Origin: Streptomyces filamentosus
GTDB taxonomy: Bacteria; Actinomycetota; Actinomycetes; Streptomycetales; Streptomycetaceae
Direction of reading: 5' to 3'
DNA: 64,000 nt
Assembly: GCF_014654895.1 (NCBI RefSeq)
Contig: NZ_BNBE01000004.1
Span: forward strand, 806,001 to 870,000
The position numbers were made by a program, and so were the translations under genes. The notes under the pieces are model-generated. The model did not search any database. It was not told the DNA's origin and was given only the letters and a program-made list of their open reading frames with translations. This document shows, in pieces, positions 15,736 through 24,169 of the stretch. The first letter of the stretch is position 1; every line of letters begins with the position of its first letter.

Positions 15736-17558
15736 CGTCGTGCTCCTTCGAAGCGGTTGCGCAGCAGGACCGCCAGGGTGAGCAGGCCCGCGGTGATCAG
15801 GACCAGGACGAGGGCGCTGCCCCACGCCTGGGCGATCGCCTCGGGGGCGCCCGAGTCCTGCGACAGGGTGAAGATGTGCGTGGGCAGGGCCTGGACCGGG
15901 GCGTTCACGACGCCGGTCGGGAAGGCGGGGGCCCCGAAGAACACCGTGGCGGTGAAGATCAGGGGTGCCGTCTCGCCCGCCGCGCGGGCCAGGCCGAGCA
16001 GGAGTCCGGTGAGCGTGGCGGGCCAGGTGTAGGGGACGACCACGGAGCGGACGTACTGCGCGCGGGTGAGGCCCAGCGCGAGCGCGGCCTCGGTGGTCTC
16101 CGGCGGCATGCCGCGGATCCGGCCGGCGGTGGTGAGGGCGATCACCGGCACGACCACGGGCACCAGGACCACGGCGCCGGCCAGCCAGGAGCGGCCCCAG
16201 CCCATGGTGGTGCACAGGAGGACGTAGCCGGCGAGGCCCAGCAGGATGGTGGGCGTGCCGCCGATCGCCACGGTCAGGGTCTCCAGGACGCGGGCGGTCC
16301 TCGCGGAGGCGTGCGTGCCGATCACGACGCCCGCCCCGTAGCCCAGCGGCAGCGCGATCACCGCCGTGGTGGCGAGCAGCAGGAGCGTGCCGAGGATCTG
16401 GTCGCGGATGCCGCCTCCGGCCGCGCCCTCGGAGGGCGAGAACCAGAAGACGGGGTTGAGCGCCGCTCCGCCGCGCACCAGCAGGATGCCGAGCATGCCG
16501 GCGAGGAGCGCGCCCGGCAGCAGGAGCGCTCCGAGCCGTACGGCGGTGGCGGCCCGGTCCTTCGGGACGCGCAGCCACGCCGAGGAGCGCCGCAGGCGCG
16601 GGGGGCGCGGGGTCCGGGCCCCGCCGCCCCGGGTGCCCCAGACGGTGGCGGCGGCGACCAGGGCCAGCAGGATGACGCCGAGGCCGCACAGCGCCGCGAA
16701 GTACGGTCCGGAGGTTCCGGCGAGCATGGGCTCGGGTCCGGCCAGTTTCGTGGTGAGGGTCTGGCCGGGGCGCGGGAGGGAGTCGAGGAGTTCGCCCGCC
16801 GACCGCGGGAGCCGGCCGTCGGCGCGGCCGACCACCATGAAGACCGCGATGGCCTCGCCGAGGGCGCGGGCCAGGCCGAGGAGGACGCCGGCGCGCATGC
16901 CGGGGCGGGCCTGGGGCAGGACGGCGGAGCGGACGACCTCACGGCGGGTGAGGCCGAGGGCGTACGCGGCCTCCCGGTAGCGGCCGGGCACGGCCGCCAG
17001 GGCGTCCACGCTGACCGCCACGATCGTCGGCATGATCATCACGGCGAGGACGATCCCGGCGGCGAGCAGGCTGTCGCCGCCGGGCACGCCGCCGAGGCCG
17101 GCCACGAAGGGGCGGATCACCATGATGCCGATGAGGCCGTAGACGATGGAGGGGACCGCCGCCAGCAGTTCGACGCTCAGGCGCAGCGGTTTCGCGAGGC
17201 GGGGCGGCAGGTACTCGGACAGGGCGACGGCCGCCGCCCAGCCGGCGGGGACGGCGAGGACCAGGGCCAGGACGCAGACGACCGCCGATCCGTAGATCAT
17301 GGCCAGGCCGCCGAAGGCGAGGTTGCCGGGGTTCCAGGTGGCCGAGGTGAGGAGGGCCGGCCAGTCGACGGTGCCGCTCGCGAGGCCCGTGAGCAGATAG
17401 CCCAGCAGCACCGCGACGGTGAGCAGGACGGACAGGACGCCGCTGTAGGCCCAGGTCCAGACCCAGCGCGCCCGGCTGCCGCGGCCGCTCCCCCGGGAGG
17501 GCCGCGGCACGGCGCGGGGTCCGGGCGCCCGGGCGGGGCGCTCCAGGGTGAGGCCCAT
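15723..17558 (-). CDS. Fused PstC-PstA phosphate-type ABC permease
   Basis: A 611-residue protein that joins two permeases normally made as separate PstC and PstA chains. The PstC-like half covers about 1-310 ('VPSIVYGLIGIMVIRPF', then the EAA-type loop 'EAAYALGLTRREVVRSAVLP'). The PstA-like half covers about 340-611 ('IGGTPTILLGLAGYVLL', EAA-type loop 'EAALALGLTRAQYVRSVVVP'). Each half has about six helices. The linker is Arg/Pro-rich. It lies 2 bases after the pstS-like stop, so the genes are coupled. Such fused permeases are known outside the housekeeping pst operon. The location at the edge of an arsenic island suggests a role in separating phosphate from arsenate. Confidence 0.9.
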   Translation of the reverse strand: MGLTLERPARAPGPRAVPRPSRGSGRGSRARWVWTWAYSGVLSVLLTVAVLLGYLLTGLASGTVDWPALLTSATWNPGNLAFGGLAMIYGSAVVCVLALVLAVPAGWAAAVALSEYLPPRLAKPLRLSVELLAAVPSIVYGLIGIMVIRPFVAGLGGVPGGDSLLAAGIVLAVMIMPTIVAVSVDALAAVPGRYREAAYALGLTRREVVRSAVLPQARPGMRAGVLLGLARALGEAIAVFMVVGRADGRLPRSAGELLDSLPRPGQTLTTKLAGPEPMLAGTSGPYFAALCGLGVILLALVAAATVWGTRGGGARTPRPPRLRRSSAWLRVPKDRAATAVRLGALLLPGALLAGMLGILLVRGGAALNPVFWFSPSEGAAGGGIRDQILGTLLLLATTAVIALPLGYGAGVVIGTHASARTARVLETLTVAIGGTPTILLGLAGYVLLCTTMGWGRSWLAGAVVLVPVVVPVIALTTAGRIRGMPPETTEAALALGLTRAQYVRSVVVPYTWPATLTGLLLGLARAAGETAPLIFTATVFFGAPAFPTGVVNAPVQALPTHIFTLSQDSGAPEAIAQAWGSALVLVLITAGLLTLAVLLRNRFEGARRWTT

Positions 17559-17560
17559 GG

Positions 17561-18478
17561 TCAGAGGCCCATCTGCTCGCGCGTGAGGTAGCCGTGCTTG
17601 GGCAGCAGCTTCTGGCCCTCGGCGGAGAGGATGTAGTCGATGTACTGCTTGACGCCGTCCTTCGGCTCACCGTCGGTGATCATGTAGAGGGGCCGGGTCA
17701 TCGGGTACTTGCCCGAGGCCACGTTCTCCAGGGTGGGGGCGACGCCCTCCAGGGGGACGGCGACCAGGCCGGCGCGTCCCTCGATGAAGCCGGTCGACAG
17801 CGGGGCGATGGAGCCGCGGGTGGACTCCAGCTTGTTGCGGGTCTCCAGGTTGCCGCCGACGATCGCGTAGTTGGCGGACTGCGGCGGGGCCGGCGGCTCG
17901 CCCTTGCCGTAGAGGAACTTGTCGAGCACCTCGCGGGTGCCGCGGCCGGGCTCCTTGTCGTAGACGAAGACGGGGAGGTCGGGTCCGCCGACCTCCTTCC
18001 AGTTGGTGATCCTCCCTTCGAACAGGCCGGCCGCCTGGGCCTTGGTGAGGCCCTTGACCCCTCCGTCGGCGACCTCCTTGGTGATGATGACGCCGACGGC
18101 GTCCGCGCCGATCTGCGTGGTGACGAACTTCGCGCCGGGGTGGGCCTTCTGGTCCTTGTCGGACAGGGGCTTGGAGCTCAGCGCGATGTCGATCTGTCCG
18201 GTGCCGAGCTGGGAGATGCCGCCGGCGGAGCCGCCCTGGGTGGCGACGGTGATGTTCAGGCCCTCGGCCTTCAGTGCCTCGGCGGCGTCGGACGCGACCG
18301 GGGCGACGGTGGTGGAGCCGCTGGCCTGGATGGCGCCCGAGCCGGCCTGCGCGGAGTTCGCGCAGCCGGTCAGGGCGGCGGAGAGGAGCAGGGCGGCGGA
18401 GGCGAGGGAGGCGCCGGTGCGGGCGCGGCGTCCGGTGGGACACGGTGTCGTGCCGGGAAGGAAGGACGTGAAAGACAT
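17561..18478 (-). CDS. pstS: PstS-like phosphate-binding lipoprotein
   Basis: A 305-residue binding protein. A signal peptide ends in the lipobox LTGC (about residues 36-39), so the mature protein is lipid-anchored outside the cell. The ligand loops are recognisable: 'ASGSTTVAP', 'TQGGSAGGI', 'LSSKPL' and 'PGRGTRE'. In PstS these serines, threonines, glycines and arginine hold the oxyanion. Arsenate is a close mimic, and some PstS proteins discriminate strongly against it. The gene leads the three-gene transporter operon. Upstream, at 18726-18747, is a sequence shared with an arsR promoter region; I see no GTTCACC-type PHO box repeats. Confidence 0.9.
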   Translation of the reverse strand: MSFTSFLPGTTPCPTGRRARTGASLASAALLLSAALTGCANSAQAGSGAIQASGSTTVAPVASDAAEALKAEGLNITVATQGGSAGGISQLGTGQIDIALSSKPLSDKDQKAHPGAKFVTTQIGADAVGVIITKEVADGGVKGLTKAQAAGLFEGRITNWKEVGGPDLPVFVYDKEPGRGTREVLDKFLYGKGEPPAPPQSANYAIVGGNLETRNKLESTRGSIAPLSTGFIEGRAGLVAVPLEGVAPTLENVASGKYPMTRPLYMITDGEPKDGVKQYIDYILSAEGQKLLPKHGYLTREQMGL

Positions 18479-18725
18479 GGCGGTGCCTTTGCGGTGTCGT
18501 GGGGTGGGGGATGCCGGGACGGCCGGACGGCGTGCCGGTACGGCCGCACCGTGGCGGTCCGTCCGCCGGGCGGGCGGACGGGTCTCCGGGCGTGCCGGAG
18601 GGCTGGTGCGGTGGGAGGGGCGCCGGTGTCGTGCGGACCTGCTGACCCCAGGCCCGGACCGTGCTGCCGGGGGCGAACGCTACCGCCTCCACGCCACCTT
18701 GGCGAGGTTTCGCCAGTCGGAATTC
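18479..18725. other. Long leader region of the pst-like operon
   Basis: About 250 bases with no gene. The only structure seen is TGGCGA-ggtt-TCGCCA (18700-18715), a 6-bp inverted repeat. No PHO box direct repeats were found on either strand. Confidence 0.5.
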
Positions 18726-18747
18726 ATCGACGTCCGGCGATTGAATT
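18726..18747. promoter_or_regulatory. Putative ArsR-type element upstream of pstS
   Basis: A 22-base element beginning ATCGACGTCCGGCGAT. It matches 18 of 22 bases of 24170-24191, which lies before an arsR gene. AATTCATCG and CGATTGAATT form an imperfect inverted repeat around it. I infer a shared repressor site that brings the pst-like genes under arsenic control. Confidence 0.5.
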
Positions 18748-18966
18748 TCGAACGACCGCCGGGCCGAAGCGCGCTCCACCGGGCTCCGGCGACGAAATCC
18801 GAAGCGCCGGCCCTCCCCTTTCGGCGCGTACCCCCCGTACCGCTGCAACCTGCTCCAAGCGGGACTTGGGGCCGAACGGCACCCCGGCGCAAGCAGCCAC
18901 AGACACGGGCGAACCGGGGCAGCGGCAGCACACGGCACCGTCTTCCGCGACGGAAGCCCCTCCCCT

Positions 18967-19015
18967 ATTCATCGATCTATTGACATACATCGCTCAACGC
19001 TGGCAGGGTTCCGGC
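18967..19015 (+). promoter_or_regulatory. Promoter/operator of the arsL operon (copy 1)
   Basis: A 49-base block, AT-rich for this genome, with -35 TTGACA at 18980-18985 and a -10-like CAGGGT at 19004-19009 (18-base spacer). ATCGAT and ACATCG motifs overlap the -35 box, as expected for an ArsR operator. The block recurs at 28407-28455 with only two base differences. It lies 91 bases upstream of the arsL start. Confidence 0.8.
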
Positions 19016-19105
19016 CGTCGACCGACAGCGTCGTCATCGATCCGAGGCCCTGACCCGGCCCGCTCCGTCCCCATCACGCCACTTGATCACTCCCTGGGGG
19101 GAAGT

Positions 19106-20356
19106 GTGAGTAGTCCCCGTGTCCTGGTCGCCTCCGCGTTCGAGGCGGAGCTCCAGCCCCTGACGTCCGCGTGCGCCGCAGCAGCACTGCGGCAGCACGG
19201 CGCCGACGTCGTCGGCTGGGACGCGCACCTGCTTCCCGACGCGATGCCGGAGGGCCCCTTCGACCTCACGCTCGTCTCCGTCCAGCAGTTCGAGGGCCTG
19301 GAGCGCGGCGTCGCCCTGGCCCGGCGGGTGTCGGAGGCGTACGGCACCACCGTCGTCACCTTCGGCCAGTACGCCCAGATGAACCACCGGGAGTTCCTGG
19401 AGGTCGCCGACGGCATCGTCATGGAGGAACCCGAGCTCGTCGCCGAGGAGTTGGCACGGCTCGCGGCCGGCACCCTCGCCCTCGGCGAGGTGCCCGCGCT
19501 GATGACGCGGAGCGGCATGCGCCCCAAGCCGCCGCGCCGGCGGATCTCCGTCACCAGGCCCGCCCGGGAACTCTTCCCCTCCCTCGTCCACTACCCGGCA
19601 CACCACTCGCCGTTCGGCCTGATGGGCAACATCGAGGCGTCCCGGGGCTGCCACCACAAGTGCACCTACTGTTCCGTCTACGGCGCCTACGACGGCGGCG
19701 TCGCCGCGTACGACGCGGACAGCGTGCTGGCCGACGCGCTCCAGCTGGCGGAGGAGGGGGTGCGCCACTTCTGCTTCATCGACGCCGAGTTCTTCAACTC
19801 CCGCACCATCGGCGTGGGCGTGGTCGAGCGGCTGGTGGAGGCCATCGGCCCGATCACCTTCGAGTTCACCACCCGCGTCGACCACGTCCTCGACTACACC
19901 AAGGAGCTGGAGAAGCTCGTCTCGCTCGGGCTCCGCCGCGTCACCTGCGCGCTGGAGTTCCCCTCCGACCGCATCCTCCGCATCTTCGACAAGCACATCG
20001 ACGTCGACCACATGCGGGAGGCGATCGCCGAGGCCGAGCGCATCGGCTTCGAGCTGTACCCCACCTTCATCCCCTTCACCCCGTGGATCGAGTACGAGGA
20101 ACTCCTCGGCTTCGAGGACTGGCTGGTCGAGACGGGCCTCGCCCGGATCACCGACCCCACGGCCCTCCAGACCCGGCTGCTGCTCTTCAAGGGCTCCCCG
20201 CTGCTCTCCTCGCCGTGGATGGAGGACATCGCCACCGTCGACCGCGGCTTCTGGGTGGAGTGGACGCACCCCGACAAGCGCGTCGAGGAGCTCTGGCAGG
20301 AGCGCCGGACCGACGCCGAGGACGCGGGCAAGATCCGCTGCTGCGTGAAGTGCTGA
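19106..20356 (+). CDS. arsL: ArsL-like radical SAM enzyme with C-terminal RCCVKC
   Basis: A 416-residue radical SAM protein. A Rossmann-like domain resembling a B12-binding fold (about 1-130, without DxHxxG) precedes the SAM barrel. The [4Fe-4S] cysteines are C182, C186 and C189 in 'GCHHKCTYC' (CxxxCxxC). The chain ends in RCCVKC (411-416), which corresponds to the RCCLKC tail described for ArsL of arsinothricin synthesis, thought to hold As(III). ArsL is reported to transfer the 3-amino-3-carboxypropyl group of SAM to arsenite, giving hydroxyarsinothricin. The GTG at 19106 follows GGGGGGAAGT. It leads a four-gene operon ending with arsM. Activity is inferred from the motif and neighbours. 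Confidence 0.82.
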   Translation: MSSPRVLVASAFEAELQPLTSACAAAALRQHGADVVGWDAHLLPDAMPEGPFDLTLVSVQQFEGLERGVALARRVSEAYGTTVVTFGQYAQMNHREFLEVADGIVMEEPELVAEELARLAAGTLALGEVPALMTRSGMRPKPPRRRISVTRPARELFPSLVHYPAHHSPFGLMGNIEASRGCHHKCTYCSVYGAYDGGVAAYDADSVLADALQLAEEGVRHFCFIDAEFFNSRTIGVGVVERLVEAIGPITFEFTTRVDHVLDYTKELEKLVSLGLRRVTCALEFPSDRILRIFDKHIDVDHMREAIAEAERIGFELYPTFIPFTPWIEYEELLGFEDWLVETGLARITDPTALQTRLLLFKGSPLLSSPWMEDIATVDRGFWVEWTHPDKRVEELWQERRTDAEDAGKIRCCVKC

Positions 20357-20386
20357 CCCTCCCGCCCACGAGACAAGGACACTGAC

Positions 20387-21649
20387 ATGGGCGGATCGCC
20401 CCGCGTCGTCATCTCCACCGGCCAGACGCTCCCCGACATGGACTGGAGCGGCGAACTCGCCGGCCTCACCGACTCCTGGCCGTACCTCGGCCCGACCTGG
20501 CTCCGCGCGACGGAGAAGGTGCTCCCCGACGCACAGCCGTGGCACACCCTCGCCCACCGGGCGCGCGGCGAACTCGCCCTCCTGCCCGGCTACGTCCTCA
20601 CCGCCCCGCCGGTCGTCGACCACGAGCCGCGCACCTACCTCGGCTGGCGGGCGCCGTCCGGGGAGGAGGTGTGCTGCGGCGCCGAGACCGACGCGGCGCG
20701 CAGCGCCGAGGTCGACGCGCTCGGCACCGAGCCGTTCTTCCCCACGCTCCTCCTCGGCTCCCCCCTGGGCTACCGCACCGAGGTCGCCTACAACTTCTGG
20801 ACGCCGACCCTGATGGGCTCCCTCGTCGAGAAGCTGGTCCCCGCCGCCTTCGAGGCCGGCATCCGCTGCATCGTCGCCCCCTGGATCCCCGCCCGGCGCG
20901 GCAACGACGCCCTGGTCGACGCGCTCGGCGCGGCCGGCGCGGCCAGCACCTTCTGGGGCTTCGAGGACTTCATGAGCCTCGACGCCCCGGACTGGGAGGG
21001 CCACCTCGCCGCCCTGCCGCTCAAGAAGCGGCAGCGCATCAAGGGCGACGTCCGCCGGGCCGAGGCGGCCGGCGTGACCATCGAGCGCGTCGACGGCACC
21101 GGCATCCGCCCCTTCGTGGAGCGCATCGCCGAACTCACCTGCCTCAACCGGGAGAAGAACGGTGCGGGCGAGGAGCCCGGCCACATCGCCGGCATCCTCT
21201 CCGCGCTGATCGACGAGGGCGCGGACGTCCGCGCCTACCTCGGCCGCAAGGACGGCGCCCTGGTCGCCACCTGCGTCACCATCCGCAAGAACCACCGCCT
21301 CTTCCCGAAGTGGGCCGGCTTCGACTACGCCGCGATCGGCGAGCGCAGCGGCATCTACTTCGCGCTCGTCCTCGACGCGCCCGTCCGCGACGCGTACGCC
21401 GAGGGGCTGCGCACCGTCGAGTTCGGCGCCGGCGCCCACCAGGCGAAGGCCCTGCGCGGCTGCACCCCGCGCGAGGTCACCACCTCGCTCCTGCTGGCCG
21501 ACCCGGCGCTCCGGCCCCGCGCGAGCGCCTGGCTCGACGCCTTCGGGAACAGCCGGCGCGTCGCGTTCGGCGCCGCGTCCGCCGCCCCCGCGCAGCCCGC
21601 CCCGCTGACCCTGCTCGGCGGTTCCGGCGACAGCGGCTGCTGCGGCTGA
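20387..21649 (+). CDS. FemAB/GNAT-like acyltransferase in the arsL operon
   Basis: A 420-residue protein of the FemAB-like/peptidogalycan GNAT type. 'LPLKKRQRIKGDVRRAEAAGV' (split here: LKKRQRIKGDVRRAEAAG near 208-225) and 'YFALVLDAPVRDAYAEGLRTVEFGAG' type motifs support this. Relatives transfer amino acids from aminoacyl-tRNA or acyl groups to amines. It ends in GDSGCCG, a vicinal cysteine pair that could hold trivalent arsenic. It lies 30 bases after arsL with its own AAGGAC ribosome site. I infer that it acylates the arsenical amino acid or a peptide precursor; the true substrate is unknown. Confidence 0.7.
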   Translation: MGGSPRVVISTGQTLPDMDWSGELAGLTDSWPYLGPTWLRATEKVLPDAQPWHTLAHRARGELALLPGYVLTAPPVVDHEPRTYLGWRAPSGEEVCCGAETDAARSAEVDALGTEPFFPTLLLGSPLGYRTEVAYNFWTPTLMGSLVEKLVPAAFEAGIRCIVAPWIPARRGNDALVDALGAAGAASTFWGFEDFMSLDAPDWEGHLAALPLKKRQRIKGDVRRAEAAGVTIERVDGTGIRPFVERIAELTCLNREKNGAGEEPGHIAGILSALIDEGADVRAYLGRKDGALVATCVTIRKNHRLFPKWAGFDYAAIGERSGIYFALVLDAPVRDAYAEGLRTVEFGAGAHQAKALRGCTPREVTTSLLLADPALRPRASAWLDAFGNSRRVAFGAASAAPAQPAPLTLLGGSGDSGCCG

Positions 21650-21685
21650 CCCGCCCCGCTCCACGACAAGGACGAGAAGGACCCC

Positions 21686-22792
21686 ATGATCACCTTCATT
21701 CCCCTGACCGGATTCCTCGGGGCGGGCAAGACCACGACCATGACCGCCGCGGCGCTGGCGCTCCAGGCGCAGGGCCGCAAGGTCGCCGTCATCACCAACG
21801 ACCAGGGCGTCGAACTGGTCGACACCAAGCTGGTGCGCAGCAAGCTGGACAGCGTCGCCGAGGTCACCGGCGGCTGTTTCTGCTGCAAGTTCGAGGACCT
21901 CGTCGAGGCCGTCGTCGCGCTCGTCGCCTCGGACGGCGTCGACACGGTCATCGCGGAGGCCGTCGGCAGCTGTACGGACCTCCAGGCCACCGTGGTGCGG
22001 CCGCTGCGCCAGTACTACGGCGACGACATGGTCGTCGCGCCCCTGACCACCGTGGTCGACCCGCTGCGCCACCTGGCGTTCGCCCGCGCCGCCGAGCGAG
22101 GCGAGCCGGAGTCCGACCTGTCCTACCTCTTCCGCCAGCAGGTCACCGAGGCCGACGTCATCGCCGTGAACAAGCTGGACACCGTGAAGCCGGACCGGGC
22201 CGAGGAGCTCCTCGCCACGCTCCGCGCGGGCAACCCCAAGGCGACCGTGGTCGGTTACTCCGCCACCACGGGCGACCGCCTGGAGACCCTGCTCGACGCG
22301 TGGCGGGCGCCGGCCGGCAACGAGGACGTCGTCCTCGACATCGACTACGACCGCTACGCCGCCGCCGAGGCCCAGCTCGCCTGGATGAACCAGGAGCTCG
22401 ACCTCACGGCCACCGGGGACGGCTTCGACGCGACCGCCTGGGCCCGCACCGTGCTGCGTGAACTCTCCGCCTGGGCCGCGGACCACGCGGCCGTGATCGG
22501 CCACGCCAAGATCACCGTGGAGACGGCCGACGGGGACTTCGCCAAGCTCAGCCTGACCGAGTCCGGCGCCGAGCCCACCCTCGACCGCGCCGCGGGGGCG
22601 ACCGCGCCGGCCGGCCGCGCCGTCGTCAACGCCCGGGTGGCCTGCGAGCCCGGCGACCTGGACGCGGCCGTGACCCGGGCGGTGGAGGCGGCCGACCTGG
22701 CCGCGTCCGTCACCTCGTCGGCGACCACCCCGGTGTCCTTCAAGCCCTCCTACCCGCGCCCCGTGCACCGCCTCGCCCCCACCGGCGCCTGA
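21686..22792 (+). CDS. CobW/COG0523-family GTPase
   Basis: A 368-residue P-loop GTPase. It has Walker A GFLGAGKT (9-16), 'TNDQG', the family CxCC motif as C64-F-C66-C67, and the guanine-specificity motif NKLD. COG0523 proteins are metal chaperones or insertases for zinc, cobalt or nitrile-hydratase sites. The CxCC thiols bind thiophilic metals, so As(III) or a metal cofactor is conceivable here. It lies 36 bases after the acyltransferase gene, in the same operon, with AAGGACCCC upstream. No zinc-regulated gene is close by. A role in loading arsenite or a cofactor onto ArsL or ArsM is my inference. Confidence 0.85.
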   Translation: MITFIPLTGFLGAGKTTTMTAAALALQAQGRKVAVITNDQGVELVDTKLVRSKLDSVAEVTGGCFCCKFEDLVEAVVALVASDGVDTVIAEAVGSCTDLQATVVRPLRQYYGDDMVVAPLTTVVDPLRHLAFARAAERGEPESDLSYLFRQQVTEADVIAVNKLDTVKPDRAEELLATLRAGNPKATVVGYSATTGDRLETLLDAWRAPAGNEDVVLDIDYDRYAAAEAQLAWMNQELDLTATGDGFDATAWARTVLRELSAWAADHAAVIGHAKITVETADGDFAKLSLTESGAEPTLDRAAGATAPAGRAVVNARVACEPGDLDAAVTRAVEAADLAASVTSSATTPVSFKPSYPRPVHRLAPTGA

Positions 22793-22810
22793 CCGAGAAG
22801 GACCCCCGTC

Positions 22811-23599
22811 ATGAGCGACACCACCACGTCCGGCAGCCTCCAGGAAGAGGTCCGGGAGTACTACCGGGCCAAGGCCGCCGAGGCGGAGACGAGCGGCGCC
22901 TGCTGCTCGCCCGACCCGCGGACCTTCGGCCCGGCCGCGTACGACGAGATCGGCCCAGGAACCGCCCCCGACGCCGCCCTCCTCGCCAGCCTCGGCTGCG
23001 GCAACCCGAGCGCGGTCGCCGAGCTCCGCGAGGGCGAGACGGTCCTGGACCTGGGCTCCGGCGGCGGCCTCGACGTCATCCTCAGCGCCCGGCGCGTCGG
23101 CCCGGACGGACGGGTCTTCGGCCTGGACTTCCTGGAGGAGATGCTCGCCCTCGCCGCCCGCAACGTCGAGGACGCGGAGGTCGAGAACGTCGTCCTCCTC
23201 AAGGGGACGATCGAGTCCATCCCGCTGCCGGCCGGCACCGTCGACGTGATCATCTCGAACTGCGTCATCAACCTGTCGCTCAACAAGCCCGCCGTCTTCG
23301 CCGAGATGGCCCGCGTCCTCGCCCCCGGCGGCCGGCTCGGCATCAGCGACGTCGTCGCCGAGGACCGGCTCAGCCCCGAGGAGCGGGCCGAGCGCGGCGG
23401 ACACAGCCAGTGCATCGCCGGCGCCCTGTCCGTGTCCGAGTACCGGGAACTCCTCGACGCGGTCGGCCTGAAGGACGCGGAGGTCGTCTTCACCCAGGAG
23501 GCCGCCGACGGCCTGCACGCCGCGATCATCCGCGCCCGCAAGCCCGCCGGCGCCCTCGCCGCCGAGGCCGAGTGCGCCCCGGGCGGCGGCTGCTGCTGA
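22811..23599 (+). CDS. arsM: Arsenite S-adenosylmethionine methyltransferase
   Basis: A 262-residue class I methyltransferase. The SAM motif is 'VLDLGSGGGLDVILSAR' (about 78-94). The conserved arsenic-binding cysteines of ArsM correspond to C63 (SLGCGNP), C151 (SNCVINLS) and C201 (HSQCIAGALS); an extra CC pair stands at 31-32 and the tail is CAPGGGCC. ArsM methylates As(III) to mono-, di- and trimethyl species; in arsinothricin clusters an ArsM paralogue methylates the hydroxy precursor. It starts 18 bases after the GTPase gene with AAGGACC upstream, so it is the last gene of the arsL operon. Confidence 0.92.
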   Translation: MSDTTTSGSLQEEVREYYRAKAAEAETSGACCSPDPRTFGPAAYDEIGPGTAPDAALLASLGCGNPSAVAELREGETVLDLGSGGGLDVILSARRVGPDGRVFGLDFLEEMLALAARNVEDAEVENVVLLKGTIESIPLPAGTVDVIISNCVINLSLNKPAVFAEMARVLAPGGRLGISDVVAEDRLSPEERAERGGHSQCIAGALSVSEYRELLDAVGLKDAEVVFTQEAADGLHAAIIRARKPAGALAAEAECAPGGGCC

Positions 23600-23602
23600 C
23601 CC

Positions 23603-23682
23603 GCCGCCGTACGGGGCCCCGGGCTCCGTCGTCGTACGGGGCCCTGAGCTCCGTCGTCGTACGGGCTCCGGCGCCGTACGGG
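23603..23682. repeat. 25-bp degenerate tandem repeat after arsM
   Basis: The core CGTCGTACGGG recurs with GTACGGG starting at 23609, 23634, 23659 and 23676 (spacing 25, 25 and 17). It fills the gap between arsM and the next arsR and has no obvious hairpin. Confidence 0.65.
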
Positions 23683-23797
23683 CCTCCGCCGCCGGCGTTC
23701 CGGCCGCGGGGGCCCGTACGCGTCCGCGCGGTCGTCCCGCACCACCCCCTGTCCCGTCCCCGGAGGCTGCGTACGCCGTGGTCCGCGAAGGATTCCC

Positions 23798-24133
23798 ATG
23801 CCCGAAGCCTCGCTCGACCGGGAGACGGTCGAGGAGTACGCCCGCTGGTTCCGCGCCCTGGCCGACCCCACGCGGATCCGCGTCATGCGGTTCCTGAGCG
23901 GGCGGCCGGACCCGGTGCCGGTGGGCGAGATCGTCGCCCACCTCGGGCTCAACCAGTCGACCGTCTCCCACCACCTGAAGATCCTCCACACCGCCCGCTT
24001 CCTGACCAGGCGTCGCGCGGGGGCCAGCATCCGGTACGCGGTCAACCCCCGCTGCGTCACGGAGTTCCCCTCCGCCGCCGACATCCTGATCGGCGCGCGG
24101 GACCGCTGCGGCGGCGAACGGGACTCCCCCTGA
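23798..24133 (+). CDS. arsR: ArsR-family repressor with altered sensor site
   Basis: A 111-residue winged-helix repressor. The recognition helix region is 'LGLNQSTVSHHLKILHTARF' (50-69). Its closest relative is the next gene: both share 'ETxExYAxWFxALxDPTR' and 'FPSAAD'. The paralogue has C86-x2-C89 in its C-terminal helix, whereas this protein has C86-V-T-E89, plus a separate C104. It may sense a different arsenical, or sense one with C86 and C104. GAAGGATTCCC precedes the ATG. It lies about 200 bases after arsM on the same strand. Confidence 0.88.
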   Translation: MPEASLDRETVEEYARWFRALADPTRIRVMRFLSGRPDPVPVGEIVAHLGLNQSTVSHHLKILHTARFLTRRRAGASIRYAVNPRCVTEFPSAADILIGARDRCGGERDSP

Positions 24134-24169
24134 CCCGCTCGCCGGCGAGCGTCCCCCACACCTTCAACT

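Noticed and set aside
15001..18478. Ordinary housekeeping pst operon
   Set aside because: The permease is fused, the ATPase is divergent with LSNGQ, and no PHO boxes were seen.
18724..18990. Minus-strand frame beginning MYVNRSMN, also seen at 28386-28577
   Set aside because: The shared start comes from the duplicated promoter block, and the remaining sequences are unrelated.
19034..23989. A 1651-codon open frame on the minus strand
   Set aside because: It runs antisense through arsL to arsM, has the low-complexity Gly/Val/Asp makeup of a high-GC shadow, and shows no domain.
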